A stretch of DNA of 64,000 nt from Streptomyces sp. LUP47B (GTDB taxonomy: Bacteria > Actinomycetota > Actinomycetes > Streptomycetales > Streptomycetaceae): NCBI RefSeq assembly GCF_001746295.1, contig NZ_MJAH01000006.1, positions 594,187-658,186 of the forward strand, in the 5' to 3' direction. Positions 34,391 through 44,683 of the stretch are shown one piece after another; within the stretch, counting starts at the first letter, position 1, and every line of letters begins with the position of its first letter. The notes under the pieces are model-generated. The model did no database searches and was not told the DNA's origin. It worked only from the letters and a program-made list of their open reading frames with translations. The translations under genes and the position numbers were made by a program.

Positions 34391-36960
34391 GCGACCGCTG
34401 GAAGAGCGTCGCACAAGGTTGGTCCCGCCTGTGCCGCCGGGTGGCGGTTCCGGGCCGCCCCCATTCGGTCAGCTTCCGTGCTCGTGGGCGTGACCCTGAA
34501 CAGGTCCGTCCCGTTCACCTGAGTGGCGGAACGCCCGATCGGGCCGTACCGCCACAGCACCCATGTCCTGCAGGAGCCACGCACCGGGCGCCGAACACGC
34601 CCGAGCCGCGCAGAGTGCAGAGGAAGCGCCCCTTGCATCAGCCGACTCCGCCCTCCACCGACGCCGGCCGTTCCGCCCTCGCCACGTCGACGATAGGGAA
34701 AGCAAGCGCCGGTCCGCCGCCGCGGGCCACGGCCACCGGCATGTCCGAGCCGAGGTTCCCGAGCGGCAGCCGGCACACCTCGGCGGCGCTTGAGCACCGC
34801 TGGAACCCAACGCCGGACCAGGACCAGGAGGACACTGGTTCCTCGCTGTCATGGGATCGGGAGCGGTCTGCGTCGGCGACGCCTGCGCGGCGCTCGTCTA
34901 CACCGGCGGAGCAGGACTGGGCTCCGCCTCCGGCCCCCAGCCGTCCCTCTCGCCCGCGCTCACCCGCCCCGTCCGGGCCGTCGCAGAACCGTCCTTCGGG
35001 TCCCCGAGGCCCAGCCGCACTACCCCCGGCGCACTCGGTCATCATCTGCGTGGCGCTCCCGGGCCTCGCCATTTCCAACGATCAAGGACAGTTGAACGGT
35101 CACGGGCTGGAAGGCTTCTACCGGGCGGGCCGACGCGTGCTCTCCCGGTGCCAGATCCGTATCGCCGGCCGTGAGCCTCTCGCGATCCAGGCCCGGACGA
35201 CAGCGGCGGATCGCGCCCGTTTCGTGGCCACCGCTCGTGTCTCCCAGGGCGGAGGCCCGGACCCGGACGTCGTCGTCGAACGCACGCGCCACGCGGACGG
35301 GACGGAGCGCATCACGCTGCACAGCGCCGCCGTCCGCCCACTGCGACTGCCGGTCGAGGTGGCACTCGGTACGGATCTGGCGGACCTGGGCGCGATCGCG
35401 TCGGGCCGAGCGGGACCCGAACTCTCCGCGAGCGTCCACGACTCCGGCCTGCGCTGGTCCTGCGCCGTCGGCGGGGCGTCGGTCACGGCCGACCCACCGC
35501 CCTCCGACGCGCTGGCGTCGGCAGGTCTGTTGCGCTGGGAGTTCGACCTGCCCCCCGGAGGCACGGCCGGCCTTGAGTTGCGCGTACGCCTGGACGGGGC
35601 GGGCCCCGTTCGGGCCGTGGGGCGCGCGGCGACCAGCCCCCTGGCTTCCGCCCGCGCGACCGGAGACCACTCCGCGATCGAGCCGCTTCTGGACACGAGC
35701 ATTGACGATCTGCAGTCCCTATTGCTGCGCGACCCGGCACACCTCACCGACATCCACCTCGCTGCCGGAGCCCCCTGGCGCTGTGGCCTGGCCCCGGCCG
35801 AAGCGCTCGTCGCAGCCCGCATGACACTGCCGCTCGGCACCCGGCTCGCCGCCGGGACCCTGCGCACTCTCGCGCGCACCCAACTCCGGGGTGGGACAGC
35901 GCAGTCCGGCATGATCCCCGGGCCGCGTCGGGACGCGGGCGCATATCTTCCGGCCGGTTGTACGGGCACCGAGGCCACCCTGCTTTTCCCGGCCCTTCTC
36001 GCGGAGGCCTCCCGGTGGGGACTCTCCCAGCAGGAGACAGAAGAACTGCTCCCGACAGCCGAGCGTTGTCTGCGCTGGCTGCGGGCGGCCGTGGGGGAGG
36101 GGACGTATCTGTGCGATCCACAGCCCGGCGGCCCCGTCCGCTGTGAGACCCAGGCGCATGCGCATCGCGCGGCCGTCCTCGGTGCCGATCTGCTCGACGC
36201 GTTCGACAGACCCGGCGGGACGGCGCTGCGGCAGTGGGCCGGCGAGCTGCGCGCGGCCTTCCGCGAGGAGTTCTGGGTCCACGACCGCGGCGGTGGCCGG
36301 CCGGCGGCCGCGCGTGCCCCCGACGGACGTCTCGTGCCGCAGCTCGGTGCCGCGGCCGTCCATCTCCTGGACACCGGCCTGCTGGGCGGGGGCGAACAGG
36401 CACCCGGCCTGCTCGACAGGGCACAGACCGAGCAGCTCGCGCGGCTGCTCGGAAGCCCGGTCATGGACTCCGGCTGGGGGCTGCGCGGACTGGGCACGAA
36501 AGAGGCGGGATACAACCCGTTCGGCCATCGCACCGGTGCGGTACGCGTCCACGAGACGGCGATCGCCGTCGCGGGTCTGTCCGCCGCCGGATACGAAAAG
36601 GAAGCCGGCTCGCTCCTGCGGGGTCTACTGGCGGCGGCTGAGACCTTCGGCCACCGGCTGCCCGAGATGTACGCGGGGGAGCAGCGTACCGAGGGGGGCG
36701 CTCCCCTTCCCCACCCGGCGGCCTGCCGCCCGGCGGCCACGGCAGCGGCCGCGGGAGTCCTGCTGCTGAGCTCCCTCGCGGGAATCCGCCCCGACGCCCC
36801 AGCGGGGACGGTCACGTTGCGCCCCGTGCGCAGTGCGCCTCTCGGTGAGATCGGTCTGACCGGGCTGAGGGTCGCGGGGGACCCGTTCTCGGTACGGGTC
36901 AGCAGACTCGGGCTCGCCATGGTCGAGGATGCCGCCGGGAGCTTGCAACTGAGGTCGTGA
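34387..36960 (+). CDS. Glycogen-debranching-like protein (GDE N-terminal domain)
   Basis: Amylo-alpha-1,6-glucosidase-type protein, about 857 residues from the ATG at 34387, which overlaps the upstream stop (ATGA). The first about 215 residues are low-complexity, so a later start is possible. The glycogen-debranching N-terminal beta domain follows (LPGLAISNDQGQLNGHGLEG, with FYRAGRRVLSRCQIRIAGREP), and then a six-hairpin helical domain (LIPGPRRDAG-like turn, CLRWLRAAVGEG, MDSGWGLRGLGTKEAGYNP, LPEMYAGEQRTEGG). Coupled to a DUF4192 gene rather than to glycogen genes, so the natural glycan is unclear. Confidence 0.8.
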   Translation: MSDRWKSVAQGWSRLCRRVAVPGRPHSVSFRARGRDPEQVRPVHLSGGTPDRAVPPQHPCPAGATHRAPNTPEPRRVQRKRPLHQPTPPSTDAGRSALATSTIGKASAGPPPRATATGMSEPRFPSGSRHTSAALEHRWNPTPDQDQEDTGSSLSWDRERSASATPARRSSTPAEQDWAPPPAPSRPSRPRSPAPSGPSQNRPSGPRGPAALPPAHSVIICVALPGLAISNDQGQLNGHGLEGFYRAGRRVLSRCQIRIAGREPLAIQARTTAADRARFVATARVSQGGGPDPDVVVERTRHADGTERITLHSAAVRPLRLPVEVALGTDLADLGAIASGRAGPELSASVHDSGLRWSCAVGGASVTADPPPSDALASAGLLRWEFDLPPGGTAGLELRVRLDGAGPVRAVGRAATSPLASARATGDHSAIEPLLDTSIDDLQSLLLRDPAHLTDIHLAAGAPWRCGLAPAEALVAARMTLPLGTRLAAGTLRTLARTQLRGGTAQSGMIPGPRRDAGAYLPAGCTGTEATLLFPALLAEASRWGLSQQETEELLPTAERCLRWLRAAVGEGTYLCDPQPGGPVRCETQAHAHRAAVLGADLLDAFDRPGGTALRQWAGELRAAFREEFWVHDRGGGRPAAARAPDGRLVPQLGAAAVHLLDTGLLGGGEQAPGLLDRAQTEQLARLLGSPVMDSGWGLRGLGTKEAGYNPFGHRTGAVRVHETAIAVAGLSAAGYEKEAGSLLRGLLAAAETFGHRLPEMYAGEQRTEGGAPLPHPAACRPAATAAAAGVLLLSSLAGIRPDAPAGTVTLRPVRSAPLGEIGLTGLRVAGDPFSVRVSRLGLAMVEDAAGSLQLRS

Positions 36961-37060
36961 CCTCGGACGACGCCCCTCCAGCAAGGGCCGGGCGCAGGGG
37001 GCCGGACCTGTGCGGAGCCAGAGTGGATCAGGTACTGATGCGGCCGACGAAGGGAGTGTT

Positions 37061-37090
37061 TATCGTCAGGCAGACGACTATGATCGCCGC
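37061..37090 (+). promoter_or_regulatory. Nudix gene promoter with overlapping inverted repeat
   Basis: TATGAT (37079-37084) is a good -10 only 6 bases before the ATG at 37091, so the mRNA is probably leaderless. TCGTC-N5-GACGA (37063-37077) is an inverted repeat in the spacer, placed where a repressor would block the promoter. Confidence 0.5.
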
Positions 37091-37849
37091 ATGCCCTACG
37101 ACCCGTCAGCCTTTCCGCCCTTCGCCGTCACCGTGGACCTGGTCGTGCTGACCGTGCGCCGCCACGCCCTGTGTGCGCTCGCGGTGCGCAGGGGTGAGCC
37201 GCCGTTCCAGGGACGCTGGGCACTTCCCGGCGGTTTCGTACGGGCCGACGAGGATCTGTCGCAGGCCGCGGCCCGTGAGCTGGCCGAGGAGACCGGGCTG
37301 CGCGCACATGACCCGGCCGTCCCCGTCCAGGACAACGGAGCACACCTGGAACAGCTCGCGACCTACGGCGACCCCAAGCGCGATCCCCGGATGCGGGTAG
37401 TGAGCGTCGCCCATCTCGCCCTCGCCCCCGACCTGCCCGCCCCACGAGCCGGCGGTGACGCCAGCAACGCGCGGTGGGCGCCCGTCGAGGAGCTGTTGCA
37501 GCAGGGCGGTTACGGCCGAGACGGGGAACCGGTCGCGCCGCTCGCCTTCGACCATGCGCAGATCCTGTCGGACGGAGTGGAACGGGCCCGCTCGAAGATC
37601 GAGTACTCGTCGCTGGCCACCGCGTTCTGCCCGTCCGAGTTCACCGTGGGCGAGCTGCGCCGCGTGTACGAGGCGGTCTGGGGCGTGGCTCTGGACCCGC
37701 GCAACTTCCACCGCAAGGTGACGGGCACACCAGGGTTCCTGGTCCCCACCGGGGGCACCACCACGCGACAGGGCGGCCGCCCTGCCCAGCTCTTCCGGGC
37801 AGGCGGCGCCACTCTTCTCAACCCTCCAATGCTGCGCCCCGAAGTGTGA
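37091..37849 (+). CDS. Nudix hydrolase with NrtR-like C-terminal domain
   Basis: Start ATG 37091; 252 residues. The Nudix box is intact: GGFVRADEDLSQAAARELAE then ETGL, with all catalytic Glu residues. After the Nudix fold (about 1-150) comes a winged-helix-like segment (YSSLATAFCPSEFTVGELRR, then VYEAVWGVALDPRNFHRKV) of the kind found in NrtR-type regulators, which bind ADP-ribose and repress NAD genes. It could therefore be an ADP-ribose pyrophosphatase, a regulator, or both. An inverted repeat overlaps its own promoter, which suggests autoregulation. Followed on the same strand by an ABC transporter gene. Confidence 0.85.
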   Translation: MPYDPSAFPPFAVTVDLVVLTVRRHALCALAVRRGEPPFQGRWALPGGFVRADEDLSQAAARELAEETGLRAHDPAVPVQDNGAHLEQLATYGDPKRDPRMRVVSVAHLALAPDLPAPRAGGDASNARWAPVEELLQQGGYGRDGEPVAPLAFDHAQILSDGVERARSKIEYSSLATAFCPSEFTVGELRRVYEAVWGVALDPRNFHRKVTGTPGFLVPTGGTTTRQGGRPAQLFRAGGATLLNPPMLRPEV

Positions 37850-37889
37850 TAGCCCCAAAAACCGGACATAACGCGCTATCTTGCTACGG

Positions 37890-39890
37890 GTGATCCAGGC
37901 CTTCGGACTGACCAGCAACTCCCGCAAGGACTTCCCGCCCGCGGTCGACGATGTGTCCTTCGAAGCCCGTGCGGGCCGCGTCACCGCGCTTCTCGGAGCG
38001 ACGGGGGCGGGCAAGACGACGGCGCTCAGACTGATGCTCGAACTCCAACAGGGTCGTGGCCTCACCTACTTCAGGGGCCGCCCGCTGCATCGCATCGCGC
38101 ATCCCTCGCGCGAGGTCGGCGTCCTCATGGGCGATGTGCCCGGCCATCCCGCGCGCACGGTCCGCGGCCATCTGCGCATGCTGTGCGCCGCAGCCGGCGT
38201 CCCGGTCCGGCGCGCCGACGAAGTGCTCGAAGTGGTGGGCCTCGTCAGCCTGCGCGACGAGCGGCTCGGCACCCTGTCGCGCGGCATGGATCGCCGCCTG
38301 GGCCTGGCCTGCGCCCTGTTGCCGGAACCCCACACGCTCGTCCTGGACGACCCCGCCGACGGGCTCTCCACGCGCGAGAGCCACTGGCTGCACGGCATGC
38401 TGCGAGCGCACGCCGCTCGGGGAGGCTCGGTCCTGTTCACCACGTCCGAGCCCAAAGAGGCCGCGTGCGCCTCAGATCACGTCATCACCCTCGATCAAGG
38501 CCGACTCGTCGCGGACCAGGAGGCCACGGAGTTCGCCCGCACCAGACTGCGCCCCCGCGTGGCCGTCCGTACCCCCCACGCCGCCCGCCTCGCCGCCCTG
38601 CTCGCCAAGGAGGCCCGCACGGCGCACCGATCCGTCGAAGTCGTCAGAGAAGGCGGCAACCGTCTGTCCGTGTACGGCAGTACATGTGCCGACGTCGGTG
38701 AGACGGCTTTCCGCCACGGCGTCCTGGTTCACCAACTCGCCGATGAGATCGGGGACATGGGGCCCGGTGCGGGTCTTTTTCCGGGCGAGGCCGCAGAAGC
38801 GGCCGAGGACCCGCGGGCGGGGGTCACGGGATCGGAGACCGGCGAGTTCCTCGGTGACGGGGCTCCTGGGGTGGCCGCGTCGGAAATGCCAGGCGGTCCA
38901 GGTGCGCACGACGACTTCGCACAGAGCGGCTCACACATGCACGGTGCCCAGGTGGTGCCCGCAGACCCGAAAGCGGACGCCGACCGGGCGCCCGGCAGCA
39001 GTCGGGACACCCACAGCGGCCCGGCTGAGGAAAGCGATCACGCCGCTCTGAGCCCCACCGCAGCCCCCAGGGCCCCCGGCCCCCTGGCCCCCCTCCCGCC
39101 CCCGATCTCCGTCAGGTCCGCGCCCAGTCCCCTGCGCCCCCTGCGCTACGAGCTGCGCCGCGCGGCTGGGATCGGCACCGGGTTCCTCACCGGCGCCGCC
39201 GTACTCGTCACGTCCGCCCTCACCGCCGTACTGCTGGCACGGATCGGTCACACTCCGCAGGCGCGGCTGCTGGCCGCATGGCCGAGGGAGCTGCCGCTGC
39301 CGCCCGCGGCGCTCGGGGCGGGGCTGCTCGGCGCGCTCGCGTTCGGTGACGAGTTCCGCCACCCTGCCCTGGCCGCGGACCGCGGAACCGTCCCCCGCCG
39401 ACTGGGGCTGCTCACCGCGAAACTCGTCGTCGCCGCCGGCACCGCGCTGGCGCTTGCCATTCTCGTGGTGGGCTGCGACGCCGAAGTGCTCTATCTCGTC
39501 TACGGACGGGAACTCACAGAAGTTCCAGCCGACTGGTTTTCGCTGAGCGCCAGTTGGTTCGGGCTCGTGGTCGGGTGCGCCTGGGCAGGTGTTCTGGCCG
39601 CCGGCATCTTCCGGTCCACCACGGCCGGGCTCGCCGCGGTGGTTGCCGTGCCGATTCTCGTCGTACCTCTCGTGCGGAAAGCGCTGGGCGAGGGATCCGT
39701 GCGGGCGGCGGCCGGACTTCCCGCGCGGCTGCGCGAGGTTCTCCTGCTGCAGTGGCCCTTCGGCGGAGAGCGCTATCTGGCCGGAGTGGTGCGCGTGGTC
39801 GCCCAACCCGTGGGCGGCGCGCTGACGTTGTCGCTGACCGCCCTGCTGTGCGCATATCTGCTCACGGCCCTGCGGAGCAGGGTCCGATGA
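37890..39890 (+). CDS. ABC transporter, ATPase and membrane parts in one chain
   Basis: Start taken at GTG 37890, because TATCTT ends 7 bases upstream (leaderless pattern); TTG 37881 is the alternative. 666 residues. N-terminal ATPase: Walker A GATGAGKTT, a degenerate signature (GTLSRGMDRR) and Walker B TLVLDDP. A disordered acidic and Pro-rich linker (about 290-415) leads to a membrane domain of about six segments. It resembles ABC-2 drug or lipid exporters, normally encoded by two genes. It lies directly upstream of whiH, an arrangement I recall from S. coelicolor. Substrate unknown. Confidence 0.8.
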   Translation: MIQAFGLTSNSRKDFPPAVDDVSFEARAGRVTALLGATGAGKTTALRLMLELQQGRGLTYFRGRPLHRIAHPSREVGVLMGDVPGHPARTVRGHLRMLCAAAGVPVRRADEVLEVVGLVSLRDERLGTLSRGMDRRLGLACALLPEPHTLVLDDPADGLSTRESHWLHGMLRAHAARGGSVLFTTSEPKEAACASDHVITLDQGRLVADQEATEFARTRLRPRVAVRTPHAARLAALLAKEARTAHRSVEVVREGGNRLSVYGSTCADVGETAFRHGVLVHQLADEIGDMGPGAGLFPGEAAEAAEDPRAGVTGSETGEFLGDGAPGVAASEMPGGPGAHDDFAQSGSHMHGAQVVPADPKADADRAPGSSRDTHSGPAEESDHAALSPTAAPRAPGPLAPLPPPISVRSAPSPLRPLRYELRRAAGIGTGFLTGAAVLVTSALTAVLLARIGHTPQARLLAAWPRELPLPPAALGAGLLGALAFGDEFRHPALAADRGTVPRRLGLLTAKLVVAAGTALALAILVVGCDAEVLYLVYGRELTEVPADWFSLSASWFGLVVGCAWAGVLAAGIFRSTTAGLAAVVAVPILVVPLVRKALGEGSVRAAAGLPARLREVLLLQWPFGGERYLAGVVRVVAQPVGGALTLSLTALLCAYLLTALRSRVR

Positions 39891-39952
39891 CGACCTTCCG
39901 GGCGCTTCCGGTCCCGACCTGCGCACAATTTCCCGATGAAAGCGCATTTCTT

Positions 39953-39960
39953 TCCGATAA
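39953..39960 (+). promoter_or_regulatory. WhiG-type -10 element upstream of whiH
   Basis: TCCGATAA matches the GCCGATAA -10 consensus of the sporulation sigma factor WhiG, 92 bases before the whiH GTG. The matching -35 (TAAA, 15 bases upstream) is poor here (CGAT). Confidence 0.5.
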
Positions 39961-40052
39961 GGCGTCAATTGCGACGGTGTGAGCGATCACCCTTTCGTGT
40001 GCTTTTCACCAAAGACCTCAAGGGAGTTGGAGGCAACGCCGACAAAGGATCC

Positions 40053-40940
40053 GTGAGTACCCTTGCGCACACCATGATGACCGCCGCCCGCTCCGCCGAT
40101 TCCGGTCTGGCCGGCCCGGGCGAACTCGACCGCTACCCCTACGCCGAGGCCCCGGCCGCCGGCCGCGTCGGAGCCTCCATCTGGGACGGCTCGGACCCGG
40201 AACTGGGCCGCGTGGGCCGGCGGGCCGCAGGCAGCCGCGGGCGCGGACTGCACGGCCAACTCGTCCAGCAGCTGGGTCAGATGATCGTCTCCGGTGACCT
40301 GGGAGCCGACCGGCCGCTGGTACCCGAGGAGATCGGCCAGCGTTTCGAGGTGTCCCGCACCGTTGTCCGTGAGTCGCTCCGCGTCCTGGAGGCCAAGGGC
40401 CTGGTCAGCGCCCGCCCGAACGTCGGCACGCGCGTGCGTCCCGTCAGCGACTGGAACCTCCTTGACCCGGACATCATCGAGTGGCGGGCCTTCGGGCCGC
40501 AGCGCGACGACCAGCGCCGTGAGCTGAGCGAACTGCGCTGGACGATCGAGCCGCTCGCCGCGCGCCTGGCCGCGGGGCACGGCCGTGCGGACGTCCAGCA
40601 GCGTCTCGGCGACATGGTCGAGATCATGGGGCACGCCCTGAGCCAGGGTGACGCGCTCACCTTCTCCCGTGCCGACGCCGAGTTCCACTCCCTGCTCATC
40701 CAGCTCGCGGGCAACCGCATGCTGGAGCATCTTTCCGGGATCGTGTCCGCTGCCCTTCAGGTCTCCGGCGGTCCGGTCACCGGCTGTGACCGACCGAACG
40801 AGTCGTCGCTCGCCCACCACGGTCGGATCGCCGACGCCCTCGCCGCCAGCGACGGTGCGGCGGCCGAAGCGGCCATGCGCCAACTGCTCGCCGTCCATCC
40901 TGAGGTGGAGCGCGTGGTGCCGGCGCCGCGCGAGCACTGA
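40053..40940 (+). CDS. whiH: Sporulation regulator WhiH (GntR/FadR family)
   Basis: Transcription factor needed for septation and maturation of aerial hyphae in Streptomyces. GTG start at 40053 (AAAGGA upstream) gives 295 residues beginning MSTLAHTMMTAARS. The winged helix of the GntR family lies at about 65-135 (LHGQLVQQLGQMIVSGDLG; EEIGQRFEVSRTVVRESLRV), followed by an FadR-type all-helical effector domain with metal-type residues (RADAEFHSLLIQLAGN). Position just upstream of hrdB and downstream of an ABC gene is as I recall in S. coelicolor. A WhiG-like -10 lies upstream. Confidence 0.92.
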   Translation: MSTLAHTMMTAARSADSGLAGPGELDRYPYAEAPAAGRVGASIWDGSDPELGRVGRRAAGSRGRGLHGQLVQQLGQMIVSGDLGADRPLVPEEIGQRFEVSRTVVRESLRVLEAKGLVSARPNVGTRVRPVSDWNLLDPDIIEWRAFGPQRDDQRRELSELRWTIEPLAARLAAGHGRADVQQRLGDMVEIMGHALSQGDALTFSRADAEFHSLLIQLAGNRMLEHLSGIVSAALQVSGGPVTGCDRPNESSLAHHGRIADALAASDGAAAEAAMRQLLAVHPEVERVVPAPREH

Positions 40941-41367
40941 CCGCACACCGCGGGCAGTAGGGCCGAGGATGTCTTCCCTCCAGTGGTGTCGTTCGGCCGC
41001 CGAACCGCCTCCGTCGGACCCCGCAGGTCCCTCCGGGGATCCTGCGGGGTCCGATCGGCGCGGCGTGGTGACGGCACTCGGGGCGCCGCTGGTCGGGACG
41101 GGCCCGTGACCTCGTCTGTCCATGTCTGACCATTTTTGGCTGCTTACGGGGTGTGACTCGGGCCACGCAGATTGGGCGTAACGCTCGCGGGAACAGCGCG
41201 ATGACCTAAGAGGTGACAGCCGCGGAGGGAATACGGACGCCGTTTCAGGCGCTGTGCATCTTCCCGGCCCCCCGCCCGCGCCGTCGGCCACTCCCAGGCC
41301 GATGGTCGGCTCCTGTCCGCCGTGGACGGGGCCGGAAGCCGTTTTCCAACGTTCCGAGAGGTTGTTC
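40941..41367 (+). promoter_or_regulatory. hrdB upstream region
   Basis: 427-base leader and promoter region of the principal sigma factor gene; no gene seen in it. GGGAAT at 41227-41232 followed 18 bases later by GCT resembles the sigma-R promoter GGGAAT-N18-GTT. hrdB is, as I recall, a reported sigma-R target in S. coelicolor. Other promoters must also lie here. Confidence 0.55.
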
Positions 41368-42903
<1,536 letters not shown>

Positions 42904-42922
42904 GTCGCAGTCGTACGACACC

Positions 42923-42956
42923 GAAGGCCCGGTCCCCCGTCAGGGGCCGGGCCTTC
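42923..42956 (+). terminator. hrdB terminator
   Basis: GAAGGCCCGG (42923-42932) pairs with CCGGGCCTTC (42947-42956), extended inward by CCCC/GGGG. Confidence 0.85.
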
Positions 42957-43024
42957 GTGCTGCGCGCGCAGGCGCCCTGCATGACTCTGGGTTTCCGATC
43001 ACCACCCCGGAGTGAGGAGCATGC

Positions 43025-43888
43025 ATGCGTCACCTCATTGCCCGGTCGTTGGCCCGGCCGCTGATTCTGGCGGCCGTGGCGGCGGCCATACCGCTGGCGT
43101 CGGCCGCCCCCGTGGCCGCCGACAGCATCGTCGTCGGGGGATTCCCCGTCGACGTGTCCAAGGCGCCCTGGACGGTCGCCCTGTCCAGCCGTGACCGGTT
43201 CGGAGGTACGCGCGCCGGGCAGTTCTGTGGCGGTGTCGCCGTCGGTCCGACCACGGTGCTCACGGCGGCCCACTGCATGGGCGAGGACGTCCTGGGGGCG
43301 CCGCCGGAGCAGGTGAGTGACTTCCGTGTCATCGCGGGCCGTACGGATCTGCTCTCGGACCAGGGGGTGGAGATCGCCGTACGTGAGGTCCGGGTGAATC
43401 CGGCCTACGACCCGCAGAGCAACGCGGGTGACTTCGCCGTCCTCACGCTCGCCGAGCCGCTGCCGCAGGGCGCGGTCATCGCCATGGCGGCCGCCGGCGA
43501 TCCGGCGTACGCGCCGGGAACCCTTGCCACGGTCTACGGCTGGGGCGACGTCACGGGCGGGGGTGACTACGCGCGCCGTCTGCGGGCGGCACAGGTGCAG
43601 CTGATGTCCGACGCGAGCTGTGGGGAGGCTTATCCGAGTGGCGGCGACGGCACCTATCTCGCCGACACGATGCTGTGCGCCGGGGAGGAGCGGGGTGGTC
43701 GTGACGCCTGCCAGGGGGACAGCGGGGGACCGCTGGTCGCCCAGGGCAAGCTGGTCGGGCTGGTCTCCTGGGGCAGCGGCTGTGGACGAGCGGGCCAGCC
43801 CGGTGTCTATACCCGTGTGTCCGAAGTCATGCGGACGCTGGACCGGGACGGCCGCACCGCGGCCGACGGACGCCACGGCACCGCGTGA
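43025..43888 (+). CDS. Secreted trypsin-like serine protease (S1)
   Basis: Extracellular chymotrypsin-fold protease. The ATG at 43025 follows GTGAGGAGC; 287 residues. A Sec signal peptide occupies about 1-32 (ARPLILAAVAAAIPLASAAP), then a short propeptide and the mature start IVVGG. Triad: His83 in TAAHC, Asp in AGDFAVL, Ser in CQGDSGGPL. The Asp six residues before the serine (RDACQGDSGG) indicates trypsin-like cleavage after Arg or Lys. The zymogen-type start and cysteine pairs fit a streptomycete trypsin, often used in mycelial turnover. Confidence 0.92.
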   Translation: MRHLIARSLARPLILAAVAAAIPLASAAPVAADSIVVGGFPVDVSKAPWTVALSSRDRFGGTRAGQFCGGVAVGPTTVLTAAHCMGEDVLGAPPEQVSDFRVIAGRTDLLSDQGVEIAVREVRVNPAYDPQSNAGDFAVLTLAEPLPQGAVIAMAAAGDPAYAPGTLATVYGWGDVTGGGDYARRLRAAQVQLMSDASCGEAYPSGGDGTYLADTMLCAGEERGGRDACQGDSGGPLVAQGKLVGLVSWGSGCGRAGQPGVYTRVSEVMRTLDRDGRTAADGRHGTA

Positions 43889-43931
43889 CAAGACCTCGGG
43901 GGCGCTGAGCGCCCTCGCAGAACCATGAGCA

Positions 43932-43967
43932 AGGGCGGCTGTCCCTGGGAACAGGGGCAGCCGCCCT
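43932..43967. terminator. Hairpin between the protease and DUF7455 genes
   Basis: AGGGCGGCTGTCCCTG (43932-43947), loop GGAA, CAGGGGCAGCCGCCCT (43952-43967): 16 pairs with one G-T, between convergent genes. Confidence 0.8.
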
Positions 43968-44011
43968 CATACCGGCCTGTGCCGGAGCTGGCTCGTCGTG
44001 GACGCGAAGTG

Positions 44012-44242
44012 TCAGCGCTCTTCTTCTGATACGGATGCCGGAACAGACGTGAGTCGCTCCGTCTCGTCCTGTATCTCAGCGGCGATCTTCTTGAGTTCCG
44101 GCTCGAACTTGCGACCATGGTGGGCGCAGAAGAGCAGTTCTCCGCCGCTGAGCAGGACGACGCGCACGTACGCCTGGGCGCCGCAGCGGTCGCAGCGGTC
44201 AGCGGCCGTCAGCGGGCTCGCGGGGGTCAGAACAGTAGTCAC
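44012..44242 (-). CDS. Small zinc-ribbon-like protein (DUF7455 type)
   Basis: 76 residues, GTG start at 44242 with GAAGAGG upstream. A short conserved actinobacterial protein of unknown role: two cysteines in DRCDRCGAQAYV, then LLFCAHHGRKFEP with Cys and two His, which together could bind one zinc. The C-terminal helix is charged. It lies between hrdB and parE, a position that recurs in Streptomyces from memory. It might act in transcription or DNA topology, but nothing here shows that. Confidence 0.75.
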   Translation of the reverse strand: MTTVLTPASPLTAADRCDRCGAQAYVRVVLLSGGELLFCAHHGRKFEPELKKIAAEIQDETERLTSVPASVSEEER

Positions 44243-44683
44243 GTCGCCTCTTCTCTAGCTCGACGAGCTGTCGTACCAGGGTCAACATCCAACCAGCCCC
44301 AAAACGTTCCCGCTCGGGGCTTCACCCAGAGAGAAATTTTCCGGGCGGCCGGCTGCTGCCGGTTTGGCGGCGAATGTGCCGTATTGCGTGTCTATGTGTC
44401 TTACGGTTTCGCACTGTCGGTCAAGGTCGGTCCTCCGGCTGGGTTGCCGGTTGTTCATGAGGACGTGCCCGGAGCCTAAATGGTTCATGCCTGTAAGGGA
44501 ACGTGATATGTACTTCACCCCATCGAGGGATCGAACAGGTATGCGACCCTGGACTACTCTGGGTTTCCGCACGAGGGTTGCGTTACAACGGCTCTACCAG
44601 GCCTCGGTACCCTCATGGCGGCTACCGATGCCGCGCCCTTACCCAGAAGGGCCCCAACTGAAATTCAGCGAGGAGCGAACCGC
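44243..44683 (+). other. Upstream region of parE
   Basis: 441 bases between the divergent small-protein gene and parE. TCGAACAGGTATGCGA (44532-44547) has one good LexA half-site only. I see no convincing gene or RNA in it. Confidence 0.4.

Noticed and set aside
32504..34414. Upstream 637-codon extension of the recQ frame
   Set aside because: It is antisense to the DUF4192 gene; RecQ homology starts at the ATG at 32503.
44532..44547. TCGAACAGGTATGCGA as a LexA box for parE
   Set aside because: Only the left half-site is good; the right half matches 4 of 6 bases, and parE is not an expected SOS gene.
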